Shown here: piece after piece, positions 40,252 through 47,946 of the stretch | Numbering within the stretch: the first letter of the stretch is position 1 | Layout: each line of letters begins with the position of its first letter | Source: Gammaproteobacteria bacterium | GTDB lineage: Bacteria > Pseudomonadota > Gammaproteobacteria > Burkholderiales > Rhodocyclaceae | Assembly: GCA_018825305.1 (NCBI GenBank) | Contig: JAHJEO010000020.1 | Location: 1-64,000, forward strand | Direction: 5' to 3' | Length of the DNA: 64,000 nucleotides | Program-made: the position numbers and the translations under genes | Notes under the pieces: model-generated | Told to the model about the DNA's origin: nothing | Databases searched by the model: none | Seen by the model: the letters and a program-made list of their open reading frames with translations, nothing else

Positions 40252-41271
40252 GTGGTTCGCCTCGACGAGATTGTCGCCCGCTTCGGCGGGGATCTCGTCG
40301 GTAATGGCGGGATTTTGGTTCGCGGCGTCGCCACGCTGGAGTCGGCCGAAGCCGATCAACTCGGCTTCCTGTCCAATTCGAAATATCAGGGCCAGCTTGC
40401 GGTAACGCGTGCGGCTGCGGTGATTCTTGGGCCGGAGGCGCGCGACGCCTGCCCGGTTGCGGCCATCGTGACGGCGCAACCCTACCTCTACTTCGCCCGT
40501 GTCGCGCAGTGGTTCAATCCGCCCCCCCGGCCGGCCGTCGGCGTCCATCCATCGGCTGTGGTCGAGACCGTAATTCCGGCCAGCGTCAGCGTCGGCCCCC
40601 ATGCATGGATCGGAGCCGGAGCATCCATCGGCGAGAACACGGTGGTCGGTGCCGGCTGCGCCATCGGAGAAAACGCCCGAATCGGCGCCGGCTCATGGCT
40701 TCACCCCAGGGTAACGGTCGCGGCCGGCTGCCGCATCGGCGAGCGCGCCATCGTTCATTCCGGGGCGGTCATCGGCTCTGACGGATTCGGTTTTGCCCGC
40801 GATGCCGCCGCATGGGTGAAGATTCCGCAAACGGGCCGCGTCGTCGTCGGCGACGACGTCGAGATCGGTGCCAACACCACCATCGACCGGGGCGCGCTCG
40901 AAGACACGGTGATCGGCGACGGGGTGAAACTCGACAACCAGATCCAGGTTGCCCATAACGTCCATATCGGTGCGAACACCGCCATGGCCGGCTGCGTCGG
41001 CATCGCCGGCAGTGCAAAAGTCGGCGCTGGCTGCACGGTGGGTGGCGGCGCCATCATCCTCGGCCACATCGAGCTGGCGGACGGCGTGCATGTCTCGGCC
41101 GGCACGCTGGTGTCAAAGTCGATTGCAACGCCCGGCAGCTACACCGGCACGGTGCCGTTCATGGCCCACGCCGACTGGTTGAAGAACTTCTCGCGCCTGC
41201 GCCATCTTGACGCGATGGCCGATAAAATACGCGCCCTCGAAATGCGCCTCGCCGAACTGGAGAATCGCTAG
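40252..41271 (+). CDS. lpxD: UDP-3-O-acylglucosamine N-acyltransferase
   Basis: The 339-residue enzyme adds the second acyl chain in lipid A synthesis. An N-terminal uridine-binding domain ([11 protein letters not shown]) is followed by left-handed beta-helix hexapeptide repeats (about 100-300), with catalytic His235 in VAHNVHIG. The start is GTG at 40252. A dispersed repeat falls in the hexapeptide segment [10 protein letters not shown] (41016-41040). A 112-base gap with two hairpins separates it from fabZ, unlike the close spacing elsewhere in this cluster. Confidence 0.96.
   Translation: MVRLDEIVARFGGDLVGNGGILVRGVATLESAEADQLGFLSNSKYQGQLAVTRAAAVILGPEARDACPVAAIVTAQPYLYFARVAQWFNPPPRPAVGVHPSAVVETVIPASVSVGPHAWIGAGASIGENTVVGAGCAIGENARIGAGSWLHPRVTVAAGCRIGERAIVHSGAVIGSDGFGFARDAAAWVKIPQTGRVVVGDDVEIGANTTIDRGALEDTVIGDGVKLDNQIQVAHNVHIGANTAMAGCVGIAGSAKVGAGCTVGGGAIILGHIELADGVHVSAGTLVSKSIATPGSYTGTVPFMAHADWLKNFSRLRHLDAMADKIRALEMRLAELENR
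41016..41040 (+). repeat. Dispersed 25-base repeat, copy 6 (inside lpxD)
   Basis: The core AAAAGTCGGCG is intact and the tail CTGGCTGCACGGTG has two differences. The encoded [10 protein letters not shown] is a hexapeptide-repeat segment, so part of the match may be protein-driven. Confidence 0.5.
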
Positions 41272-41290
41272 TGACCCCCATCCCCCCGCC

Positions 41291-41337
41291 CCCCTTCCCG
41301 AGGAAGGGGTTGACGGTTGTTCGCGGGCTTCGCCCGC
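41291..41337. repeat. Two adjacent hairpins in the lpxD-fabZ gap
   Basis: CCCCTTCC/GGAAGGGG with a CGA loop (41291-41309) and GCGGGC/GCCCGC with a TTC loop (41323-41337). The surrounding 41272-41383 is a 112-base gap with no gene. The pair looks like an inserted small palindromic element. Confidence 0.6.
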
Positions 41338-41383
41338 TCCATGATTTGGCCGTCTCTCCTCGGGGCGGCCCTTCGGAGAAACC

Positions 41384-41830
41384 ATGACCTCGATGGACAT
41401 CCACGAAATCCTCGAACACCTGCCGCACCGCTACCCCATCCTGCTGGTCGATCGGGTGCTCGAGGTGGTGCCGGGCGAGCGCATCAAGGCGCTGAAGAAC
41501 GTCTCCGTGAATGAGCCCTTCTTTCCTGGCCACTATCCGCACCACCCGGTGATGCCGGGCGTGCTGATCGTCGAGGCGATGGCACAGGCGGCGGCGATCC
41601 TGTCCTTCAAGACCATGGGCGGCAAGCCCGACGACAAGTCGGTCTATTATTTCGTCGGCATTGATGGCGCGCGCTTCAAGAAGCCGGTGAGTCCGGGTGA
41701 TCAACTGATCCTCGACGTCTCGATAACTGCCAGCAAAAGGGGCATCTGGAAGTTCGCCGCCAAGGCGACGGTCGATGGCCAGCTTGCGACCGAGGCCGAG
41801 CTGATGTGCACGGTGCGCCCCGTCGAATGA
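41384..41830 (+). CDS. fabZ: 3-hydroxyacyl-ACP dehydratase FabZ
   Basis: The 148-residue hot-dog enzyme dehydrates 3-hydroxyacyl-ACP in fatty-acid synthesis and competes with LpxA for hydroxymyristoyl-ACP. Catalytic His50 ([10 protein letters not shown]) and Glu64 (VEAMAQ) are present. The start at 41384 (MTSMDI) or the Met at 41393 are both possible. The stop overlaps the lpxA start (ATGA), the conserved fabZ-lpxA arrangement. Confidence 0.96.
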   Translation: MTSMDIHEILEHLPHRYPILLVDRVLEVVPGERIKALKNVSVNEPFFPGHYPHHPVMPGVLIVEAMAQAAAILSFKTMGGKPDDKSVYYFVGIDGARFKKPVSPGDQLILDVSITASKRGIWKFAAKATVDGQLATEAELMCTVRPVE

Positions 41831-42600
41831 GCATTCACCCGACAGCCGTCGTCCATCCTGGCGCCAAACTCGGCGCCGGCGTGGACATCGGCGCCTATAC
41901 GCTGGTCGGCGAGCATGTCGAGATCGGCGACGGTACCCGCGTCGGTCCGCATGTCGTCATCGACGGCCATACCCGGATCGGCCGCGACAACCACATTTTC
42001 CAGTTCAGCTCCATCGGCGCGGCACCACAGGACAAGAAGTACGCCGGTGAGCCGACACGGCTGGAAATTGGCGACCGCAACACCATCCGCGAGTTCTGCA
42101 CCTTCAATTGCGGCACGGCCCAGGACGTCGGAGTGACCCGCGTTGGCAGCGACAACTGGATCATGGCCTATGTCCATCTGGCGCATGACTGCCAGGTCGG
42201 CAGCAACACCATATTCGCCAACAACGCGCAACTCGCCGGACACGTCCATGTCGGCGACTGGACCATCCTCGGCGGCTTCACCGTCGTGCACCAGTTTGTA
42301 CGCATCGGTGCCCACAGCATGACGGCGATGGGCACGATCCTGCTGCAGGACCTGCCGCCCTTCGTGACGGCGTCGGGCAACCCGTCGGCGCCGCACGGCA
42401 TCAACAGCGAAGGCCTCAAGCGCCGCGGCTTTTCGCCGGAGGCGGTGGCGGCGATCAAGCGTGCCTACAAGACGCTCTACAAGTCCGGATTGCCGCTGGC
42501 CGAGGCGAAGGCCGAAATCACTGCGGCGGTGGGCGCAGCCCCCGAACTTGGAATCCTCGCCGACTTTCTTGCCGTGCCCGGTCGGGGCATCGTCCGCTAA
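41827..42600 (+). CDS. lpxA: UDP-N-acetylglucosamine acyltransferase
   Basis: The 257-residue trimeric enzyme starts lipid A synthesis by 3-O-acylation of UDP-GlcNAc. [16 protein letters not shown] opens the left-handed beta-helix; catalytic His120 lies in [10 protein letters not shown]; the C-terminal helical domain is present. The ATG overlaps the fabZ stop. lpxB begins at the very next base after the stop. Confidence 0.96.
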   Translation: MSIHPTAVVHPGAKLGAGVDIGAYTLVGEHVEIGDGTRVGPHVVIDGHTRIGRDNHIFQFSSIGAAPQDKKYAGEPTRLEIGDRNTIREFCTFNCGTAQDVGVTRVGSDNWIMAYVHLAHDCQVGSNTIFANNAQLAGHVHVGDWTILGGFTVVHQFVRIGAHSMTAMGTILLQDLPPFVTASGNPSAPHGINSEGLKRRGFSPEAVAAIKRAYKTLYKSGLPLAEAKAEITAAVGAAPELGILADFLAVPGRGIVR

Positions 42601-43833
42601 ATGAGCCTCTGCATCGCCATGGTGGCCGGCGAGGCCTCCGGTGACCTGCTGGCCGCGCACCTGATCGCGGCGCTCAAGCAGCATCTGCCCGATGCACGCT
42701 TCGTCGGCATCGGCGGCACCAAGATGGAAATGCAGGGCTTCGACGCCTGGTGGCCGGCGGAGAAGCTGTCGGTGCGCGGCTATGTCGAGGTGCTGCGTCA
42801 CTATCGCGAGATCACCGGCATCCGCCGCGACCTGCTGTCGCGGCTGCTGCGGGAAAAGCCGGACGTCTTCATCGGTGTTGACGCGCCCGACTTCAACCTT
42901 TGGCTGGAGCAGCGGCTAAAGGCGCGCGGCATTCCGGCCATCCATTACGTCAGCCCCTCGGTCTGGGCCTGGCGTGGTGGGCGCATCCGCAAGATCGCTC
43001 GCGCCGTGACGCACATGCTGGCCCTGTTCCCGTTCGAGCCGGCCCTCTATCGGAAGCAAGAGGTGCCGGTGACTTACGTCGGCCATCCGCTGGCCGACGT
43101 AATCCCGCTGGTAATCGAAAAAAAGGCCGCACGCGAACGGCTCGACATCGAAGGTGCCGCGCCGGTGTTCGCCCTGCTGCCCGGCAGCCGCCAGTCCGAA
43201 TTGCAGGCCATGGCCGAGTTGTTCATCGAGACGGCACAGAAGCTGGCCGGGCGTTTTCCCGATGCCCGCTTTCTGGTGCCGCTGACGACGCGCGAAACCC
43301 GCAACCAGTTCGAGGAGGCGCTCTGGAAGTGCGGCGCGCAGGAGATGCTGGACAACGCGTCCCCGAAACTCGCTTCCTTCGCTGCCCCCCGCGGGGGGGG
43401 CGATGGCGCTCTGGGGCAGCCCGGCGGCGCCATCAAGCTGATGTTCGGCCACGCCCAGGATGCGTTGGCCGCCGCCGACGTCGCACTGGTGGCCAGCGGC
43501 ACGGCGACGCTGGAAACCGCGCTGATAAAGACGCCGCTGGTGATCGCCTACCGCATGTCGCCGTGGTCATGGCGGCTGATGCGGCGCATGCGTTACCAGC
43601 CCTGGGTCGGACTGCCCAACATCCTTGCGGGCCGCTTCGTCGTGCCGGAGTTTTTGCAGGATGACGCCACTGCCGACAACCTGGCGCAGGCGCTCGGCAA
43701 TCTGTACGCCGACCGCCAGGTGCGGGAAAAACTGCGGCAGGTTTTCACGGAAATCCACACCACGCTGCGCCAGAACACGTCGGCGAAGGCCGCCGCCGCC
43801 ATCCTGCCCTACCTTGGTCGGGCGGCGGCGTGA
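42601..43833 (+). CDS. lpxB: Lipid-A-disaccharide synthase (with inserted repeat-coded loop)
   Basis: The 410-residue GT19 enzyme joins UDP-diacylglucosamine and lipid [26 protein letters not shown] and YVSPSVWAW mark the N-terminal domain; [11 protein letters not shown] marks the C-terminal one. Between them, about residues 255-278 read [18 protein letters not shown], which is not part of the family I know; it is coded by a palindromic repeat (43381-43420) and lengthens the protein by about 20 residues compared with a usual ~385-390. The frame is kept, so the enzyme is probably functional. It overlaps rnhB by four bases. Confidence 0.92.
   Translation: MSLCIAMVAGEASGDLLAAHLIAALKQHLPDARFVGIGGTKMEMQGFDAWWPAEKLSVRGYVEVLRHYREITGIRRDLLSRLLREKPDVFIGVDAPDFNLWLEQRLKARGIPAIHYVSPSVWAWRGGRIRKIARAVTHMLALFPFEPALYRKQEVPVTYVGHPLADVIPLVIEKKAARERLDIEGAAPVFALLPGSRQSELQAMAELFIETAQKLAGRFPDARFLVPLTTRETRNQFEEALWKCGAQEMLDNASPKLASFAAPRGGGDGALGQPGGAIKLMFGHAQDALAAADVALVASGTATLETALIKTPLVIAYRMSPWSWRLMRRMRYQPWVGLPNILAGRFVVPEFLQDDATADNLAQALGNLYADRQVREKLRQVFTEIHTTLRQNTSAKAAAAILPYLGRAAA
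43381..43420. repeat. Palindromic element inside lpxB
   Basis: GCTGCCCC (43381-43388) pairs with GGGGCAGC (43413-43420), with an inner CCCCCC-GC-GGGGGG palindrome. The type, C-rich then G-rich around GCTGCCCC, is like intergenic palindromic repeats of beta-proteobacteria, here read in frame. Confidence 0.75.
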
Positions 43834-44393
43834 TCGCCGGTGTGGACGAGGCCGGCCGGGGGCCGCTGGCCGGCGCGGTGTTCGCCGCGGCGGTGATCCT
43901 CGATCCGGCGCGACCGATTGTCGGCCTCAACGATTCGAAGAAGCTCAGCGAGCGCCGTCGCGAGTGCCTTGAAATCGAGATCAAGAGCCGGGCGCTGGCC
44001 TGGTCCGTGGCATCGGCATCGGTCGAGGAAATCGACGCGCTCAACATCCTGCAAGCCACGCTGCTGGCGATGAAGCGCGCGGTCGAGTCGCTGGCGGCGA
44101 CGCCTTCCGAGGTGTTGATCGACGGCAACCGCTGCCCACGGCTGGACATCCCGGCACGAGCGATCATCGGCGGCGATGCCACGGTGGCGGAAATATCGGC
44201 CGCCTCGATCCTGGCCAAGACCGCGCGCGATGCCGAGATGCGCCTGCTGCACCTGAGTTTTCCGCAATACGGCCTCGACCGCCATAAAGGCTACGGCACC
44301 GCCGCGCACCTTGCGGCGCTGGCCACGCACGGTGCGGCGCCGTTCCATCGCCGCAGTTTCGCGCCCGTTCGCGCCGTCCTTCAAGGAGCCTAA
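43830..44393 (+). CDS. rnhB: Ribonuclease HII
   Basis: The 187-residue enzyme cuts RNA in RNA-DNA hybrids. The first metal site [16 protein letters not shown] supplies Asp and Glu; LIDGN and the DAxM-type segment with RDAEM give the other acidic residues. The start is GTG at 43830, overlapping the lpxB stop. lpxB-rnhB is a conserved pair. Confidence 0.95.
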   Translation: MIAGVDEAGRGPLAGAVFAAAVILDPARPIVGLNDSKKLSERRRECLEIEIKSRALAWSVASASVEEIDALNILQATLLAMKRAVESLAATPSEVLIDGNRCPRLDIPARAIIGGDATVAEISAASILAKTARDAEMRLLHLSFPQYGLDRHKGYGTAAHLAALATHGAAPFHRRSFAPVRAVLQGA

Positions 44394-44397
44394 TGAA

Positions 44398-44862
44398 ATG
44401 ATGCCAGTCCTTGTTTTGCTTCACCTCGCCGGCGTCATCGTCTGGGTCGGCGGCATGTTCTTCGCCCACTACTGTTTGCGGCCGGTCGCCGCCGCGCAAT
44501 TGCAGCCGGCGCAGCGGTTGCCGCTGCTGGCCGGGGTGCTCGGCCGCTTCTTCGGCGCGGTCGAAGTCGCCGTCGGCACCATCCTCGGCTCGGGCTTCGC
44601 CATGATGCTCGTCGTCAGCTTCAAGAACGCGCTGCTGCACTGGCACGTCATGATGGCCACCGGCCTCGTCATGGCCGGCGTCTTCGTCTATATCGATGCG
44701 GTGCTCTATCGCCGCCTCGCCGCGGCCGTCGCGGCAGAGGACTGGCCGGCAGGCGGCGCGGCGATGGAGCGCATCCGCAAGCTGGTGGCCTTCAACCTGC
44801 ACCTCGGCATCGCCACCATCCTCATCGCCACGCTGGGTGCCTATTTCGGCCGCGGCCTGTAA
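44398..44862 (+). CDS. Small four-helix membrane protein (CopD-like)
   Basis: The 154-residue protein has four hydrophobic helices. LLHLAGVIVWVGGMFFAHYCL in the first helix (a His and Trp near a conserved Gly pair) and LHWHVMMATGLVM in the third look like the CopD/DUF families of heme- or copper-linked membrane proteins. AAGGAG ten bases before ATG 44398 supports the start. It overlaps the SenB-like gene tail to tail by 22 bases. Function is unproven. Confidence 0.7.
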   Translation: MMPVLVLLHLAGVIVWVGGMFFAHYCLRPVAAAQLQPAQRLPLLAGVLGRFFGAVEVAVGTILGSGFAMMLVVSFKNALLHWHVMMATGLVMAGVFVYIDAVLYRRLAAAVAAEDWPAGGAAMERIRKLVAFNLHLGIATILIATLGAYFGRGL

Positions 44863-45812
44863 AAGTCGGCGGTAGCGGCACGCCAAGCCGCGATCTCCCG
44901 TCTTGGCCGGAAGAGCGGCTGACGGGCCGCTAGCGCCGCGTGAAGCGCCATGACGAATCCGGGTTCGTCATGTACTCGACGCATCAGCCGGGCAAGTGCG
45001 GCGCTGTCGCCCACCGGGAAATAGCCCGGATAGCTTTCGCCCAGCAGCCCGATGTTGCCCGGGATGTCGCTGGCCAGCACCGGCACGCCGTGCACGATGG
45101 CTTCCGATATCACATGGGCGCCACCTTCGAGACGGGAACTGACGATCAGGGCATGACTCTCGCGCAACAGCTTGAGCGCGCGCCAGTGCGGCACCTCGCC
45201 GAGCCAGCGAAAACGCGGTTCCGCGCCCATCAGGGCCATGGTCTCGTCGTGCCAGACCGGTGCCAGCGCCGCGCCGGCCGCGACCACGCGCAGGCCCGGC
45301 AGGTCCGGGAGTTCGGCCAGCGCCAGCGCGGCGCGCAGCGGATCCTTCTCCTCGCGCAAATGGCCGATCACCGCGAAGCGGGTGAAGCGGTGCGGCGGCT
45401 GCCACGGGCCGCGCGCGGTTTCGGACTGGTGGATGACCAGTGCCTTCGCCCGCTGCAGCGGCGTCAGTTCGTCGAGGGCCGCGGCCTGCAACACGATCAG
45501 GCGGTCGGCCCGTTCCAGCGAATCGGCTGCGGCCGGGTCGGTGCGAATGTCGCGATAGATGTCGGTGCCGGTGAGCGCGAGCATCAGCGGGCTGTCGCCG
45601 CGGCGCTGGCGCCAGGCCAGCAGCGACGGCCGGCTGCGCCGCGCGTGCAGGGCGACCATCAGATCCTGGTCGCCGTCCTGCCATTCGGTGACGATGTCGA
45701 CGCGCCAGCCGAACTGGCGCAGGATGCCGGCCCAGCGTACCGCCGTGTTGCGGTTGCCGGCGCGCGAGCCGGGCGGGGCCGGCGTGACGATGACACAGCG
45801 AAGCTTGCGCAT
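44841..45812 (-). CDS. senB: SenB-like selenosugar synthase (TIGR04348-type glycosyltransferase)
   Basis: The 323-residue GT-B protein starts VIVTPAPPGSRAGNRNTAVRW, has VALHARRS, LTGTDIYRD, GHLREEKDPLRAALA and SSRLEGGAHVISEAIVHGVPVLASDIPGNIGLLG. I recognise these as the TIGR04348 family, which includes SenB of selenoneine biosynthesis; SenB makes a selenosugar from UDP-sugar and selenophosphate. No SenA (ergothioneine-synthase-like) or SenC/SelD-like gene is in the window, so the selenium role is inference; a non-selenium relative is possible. ATG 45812 is preferred over an upstream ATG for family fit. It is divergent from the TrmH-family gene. Confidence 0.75.
   Translation of the reverse strand: MRKLRCVIVTPAPPGSRAGNRNTAVRWAGILRQFGWRVDIVTEWQDGDQDLMVALHARRSRPSLLAWRQRRGDSPLMLALTGTDIYRDIRTDPAAADSLERADRLIVLQAAALDELTPLQRAKALVIHQSETARGPWQPPHRFTRFAVIGHLREEKDPLRAALALAELPDLPGLRVVAAGAALAPVWHDETMALMGAEPRFRWLGEVPHWRALKLLRESHALIVSSRLEGGAHVISEAIVHGVPVLASDIPGNIGLLGESYPGYFPVGDSAALARLMRRVHDEPGFVMALHAALAARQPLFRPRREIAAWRAATADFYRPRPK
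44861..44885 (+). repeat. Dispersed 25-base repeat, copy 7 (end of membrane-protein gene and inside the SenB-like gene)
   Basis: The core AAAAGTCGGCG is intact and the tail GTAGCGGCACGCCA diverges. It begins within the TAA stop of the plus-strand gene and is read antisense in the SenB-like gene. Confidence 0.55.
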
Positions 45813-45826
45813 GCGAAGATGGTGCC

Positions 45827-46609
45827 ATGAAAACACTGGCCTCACGCGACAATTCCACTTTCAAGGCGCTGCGCGCCATCGCGGACGATCCGCGCCGCCA
45901 CGGCCGTACGCTGCTCGATGGCCCGCACCTGCTGGCCGCTTATCTGGACAAGGTCGGTCCGCCGCTGCGCGTCGCGGTCAGCGAGGCCGGTGCGGCGCAT
46001 CCCGAAGTGGAGGCCTTGCTGGGGCGCTGCGCGGGCTGCGAGACGCTGGCGTTGCGCGACGCGCTGTTCGCGGAGCTTTCCGGCGTGGAAACGCCTGTCG
46101 GCATCCTCGCCGAGATCGCCATACCGCTTCAACCGATGACGAATGTGGCCGCATCCTGCGTGCTGCTTGATGCCGTGCAGGATGCCGGCAACGTCGGCAC
46201 CATCCTGCGCACCGCCGCCGCCGCGGGGATACGCGACGTCGTTCTCGGCAGCGGTTGCGCCGGTGCGTGGACGTCCAAGGTGCTGCGGGCGGGGCAGGGG
46301 GCACACTTCGACATCGTCATCCGCGAGCGCGTCGACCTGCCGGATTTTCTGGCGAACTACGCCGGTGTCGGCATCGCCACTGTGGCGCGCGAAGGCGAGT
46401 CGCTTTATGACCTCGACCTTGCCGGCCCGGTGGCGTGGATCTTCGGCAACGAAGGTGCCGGTATTTCGGAAAAGTCGGCGCTGGCGGCACGGCGACGCAC
46501 CACGATTCCGCTGGCGCCGGGCTGCGAGTCGCTCAACGTCGCGGCTGCCGCGGCGATCTGCCTGTTCGAGGAGCGACGGCAGAAGCTCGCTACAATGCAG
46601 CAACGATGA
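45827..46609 (+). CDS. TrmH/SpoU-family RNA 2'-O-methyltransferase
   Basis: The 260-residue SPOUT enzyme should methylate a ribose in rRNA or tRNA using SAM. The trefoil-knot motifs are DAVQDAGNVGTILRTAAAAGI, WIFGNEGAGIS and IPLAPGCESLNVAAAAAI. An N-terminal substrate domain is present (about residues 1-100). The target nucleotide is not predictable. A perfect copy of the dispersed repeat lies at 46470-46494, read as KSALAAR, between two catalytic motifs. Confidence 0.9.
   Translation: MKTLASRDNSTFKALRAIADDPRRHGRTLLDGPHLLAAYLDKVGPPLRVAVSEAGAAHPEVEALLGRCAGCETLALRDALFAELSGVETPVGILAEIAIPLQPMTNVAASCVLLDAVQDAGNVGTILRTAAAAGIRDVVLGSGCAGAWTSKVLRAGQGAHFDIVIRERVDLPDFLANYAGVGIATVAREGESLYDLDLAGPVAWIFGNEGAGISEKSALAARRRTTIPLAPGCESLNVAAAAAICLFEERRQKLATMQQR
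46470..46494 (+). repeat. Dispersed 25-base repeat, copy 8 (inside TrmH-family gene, perfect consensus)
   Basis: All 25 positions match the consensus. It is read as EKSALAARR, a different frame from the KVGAG-type copies. Confidence 0.75.
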
Positions 46610-46631
46610 TGCGACTTCATGAGGAATGACG

Positions 46632-47081
46632 ATGGAACTTGAATGGTGGCACTGGGCAGTCGGCGGCATCATCCTGATCCTGGCGGAACTGGCGGTGCCG
46701 GCCTTCGTGCTGGTCTGGTTCGGGCTCGGCGCGCTGGTGCTGGCGCTGGTCGTGGCAATCGCGCCGACGCTGGGGATCACGGCACAACTGGCCATTTGGC
46801 TACTTGTTTCTCTCGCATTCATCGTCTTCTGGTTCAAGGTCTTCAAGCCCGGGAGCCACAAGACGCGCATCGGCATGTCGGCCAGCGAGGTGATCGGCGA
46901 AATCGGCATGCTGACCCACGACGTCGCGCCGTTCGCGCGCGGCGAAGTGCGTTTCCAGAAACCCATGGTCGGCGCCGATGTCTGGCCTTGCATCGCCGAC
47001 GAGGAAATCAAGGCGGGCGAGCGCGTCAGGGTGCTGGAAGTCGATGGCAGTCTGTTGAAAGTCGGAAGGAGTGGATCATGA
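46632..47081 (+). CDS. nfeD: NfeD-family membrane protein
   Basis: The 149-residue protein has a hydrophobic N-terminal half (WWHWAVGGIILILAELAVPAFVLVWFGLGAL) and a C-terminal OB-fold-like domain, the short NfeD1b/YbbK-partner architecture. It works with SPFH proteins, and its stop overlaps the start of the SPFH gene (ATGA). GAGG seven bases before 46632 supports that ATG over the one at 46626. Confidence 0.88.
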   Translation: MELEWWHWAVGGIILILAELAVPAFVLVWFGLGALVLALVVAIAPTLGITAQLAIWLLVSLAFIVFWFKVFKPGSHKTRIGMSASEVIGEIGMLTHDVAPFARGEVRFQKPMVGADVWPCIADEEIKAGERVRVLEVDGSLLKVGRSGS

Positions 47082-47935
47082 GTGATGGTTTCATCGTAGT
47101 CCTGGCGCTGCTGGCCTTCGCGGTCATCACGCTGTTGAAGGGCGTGAGGATCGTGCCGCAGGGCATGGAGTGGATCGTCGAGCGGCTCGGCAAGTACCAC
47201 GGTACGCTGCATCCGGGCCTCAACATCATCATTCCCTACCTCGATAACGTCGCCTACAAGCTCGTCACCAAGGACATCATCCTCGACGTGCAGGAGCAGG
47301 AGGTGATCACCCGCGACAACGCGGTGATCCTCACCAACGCCATCGCCTTCATCAAGGTCACCGACCCGATCAAGGCCGTGTACGGTGTGACGGATTTCCA
47401 CGAGGCGATCCGCAACATGATCATGACCACGCTGCGCTCCATCGTCGGCGAGATGCAGCTGGACGAGGCGCTGTCCAACCGCGACCAGATCAAGGCGCGG
47501 CTGCGCGTGGCCATCGCCGACGAGGCCATCGACTGGGGCCTGACGGTGAAGTCGGTCGAGATCCAGGACATCAAGCCGACCGACTCGATGCAGAAGGCGA
47601 TGGAGGCTCAGGCAAGCGCCGAGCGCGAGCGCAAGGCCATGGTGACGCGGGCCGAAGGCGCCAAGCAGTCCGCCATCCTCCAGGCCGAGGCCCGCCTCGA
47701 GGCTGCCCGCCGTGACGCCGAGGCCCAGGTCACTCTGGCCGATGCCAGCGCCGAGGCGATCAAGCGCGTGGCGCAGTCAGTCGGCCCCGGCGACCTGCCG
47801 GCGATGTATCTGCTCGGTGAGAAATACATAACCGCCATGGGACGCCTGGCCGAGTCGCAGAATGCCAAGACCGTGGTGCTGCCGGCCGACATCCAGGACA
47901 CGCTGCGCGGCCTGATCGGTCGCGTCAAGGCCTGA
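47078..47935 (+). CDS. qmcA: SPFH/stomatin-type membrane protein (QmcA-like)
   Basis: The 285-residue protein has an N-terminal membrane anchor, the SPFH domain (GVRIVPQGMEWIVERLGKYHGTL, then LRSIVGEMQLDEALSNRD), and an Ala/Glu-rich coiled coil to the C-terminus. Such proteins form oligomeric cages and membrane microdomains. The overlap with nfeD supports a joint complex. The asmA-like gene follows 11 bases after the stop. Confidence 0.9.
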   Translation: MSDGFIVVLALLAFAVITLLKGVRIVPQGMEWIVERLGKYHGTLHPGLNIIIPYLDNVAYKLVTKDIILDVQEQEVITRDNAVILTNAIAFIKVTDPIKAVYGVTDFHEAIRNMIMTTLRSIVGEMQLDEALSNRDQIKARLRVAIADEAIDWGLTVKSVEIQDIKPTDSMQKAMEAQASAERERKAMVTRAEGAKQSAILQAEARLEAARRDAEAQVTLADASAEAIKRVAQSVGPGDLPAMYLLGEKYITAMGRLAESQNAKTVVLPADIQDTLRGLIGRVKA

Positions 47936-47946
47936 TTACTTCAGGG

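Noticed and set aside
42550-42575. Further dispersed-repeat copy in lpxA (minus strand AAAGTCGGCG)
   Set aside because: Only the short core matches; the tail is unrelated and the bases encode a normal lpxA segment.
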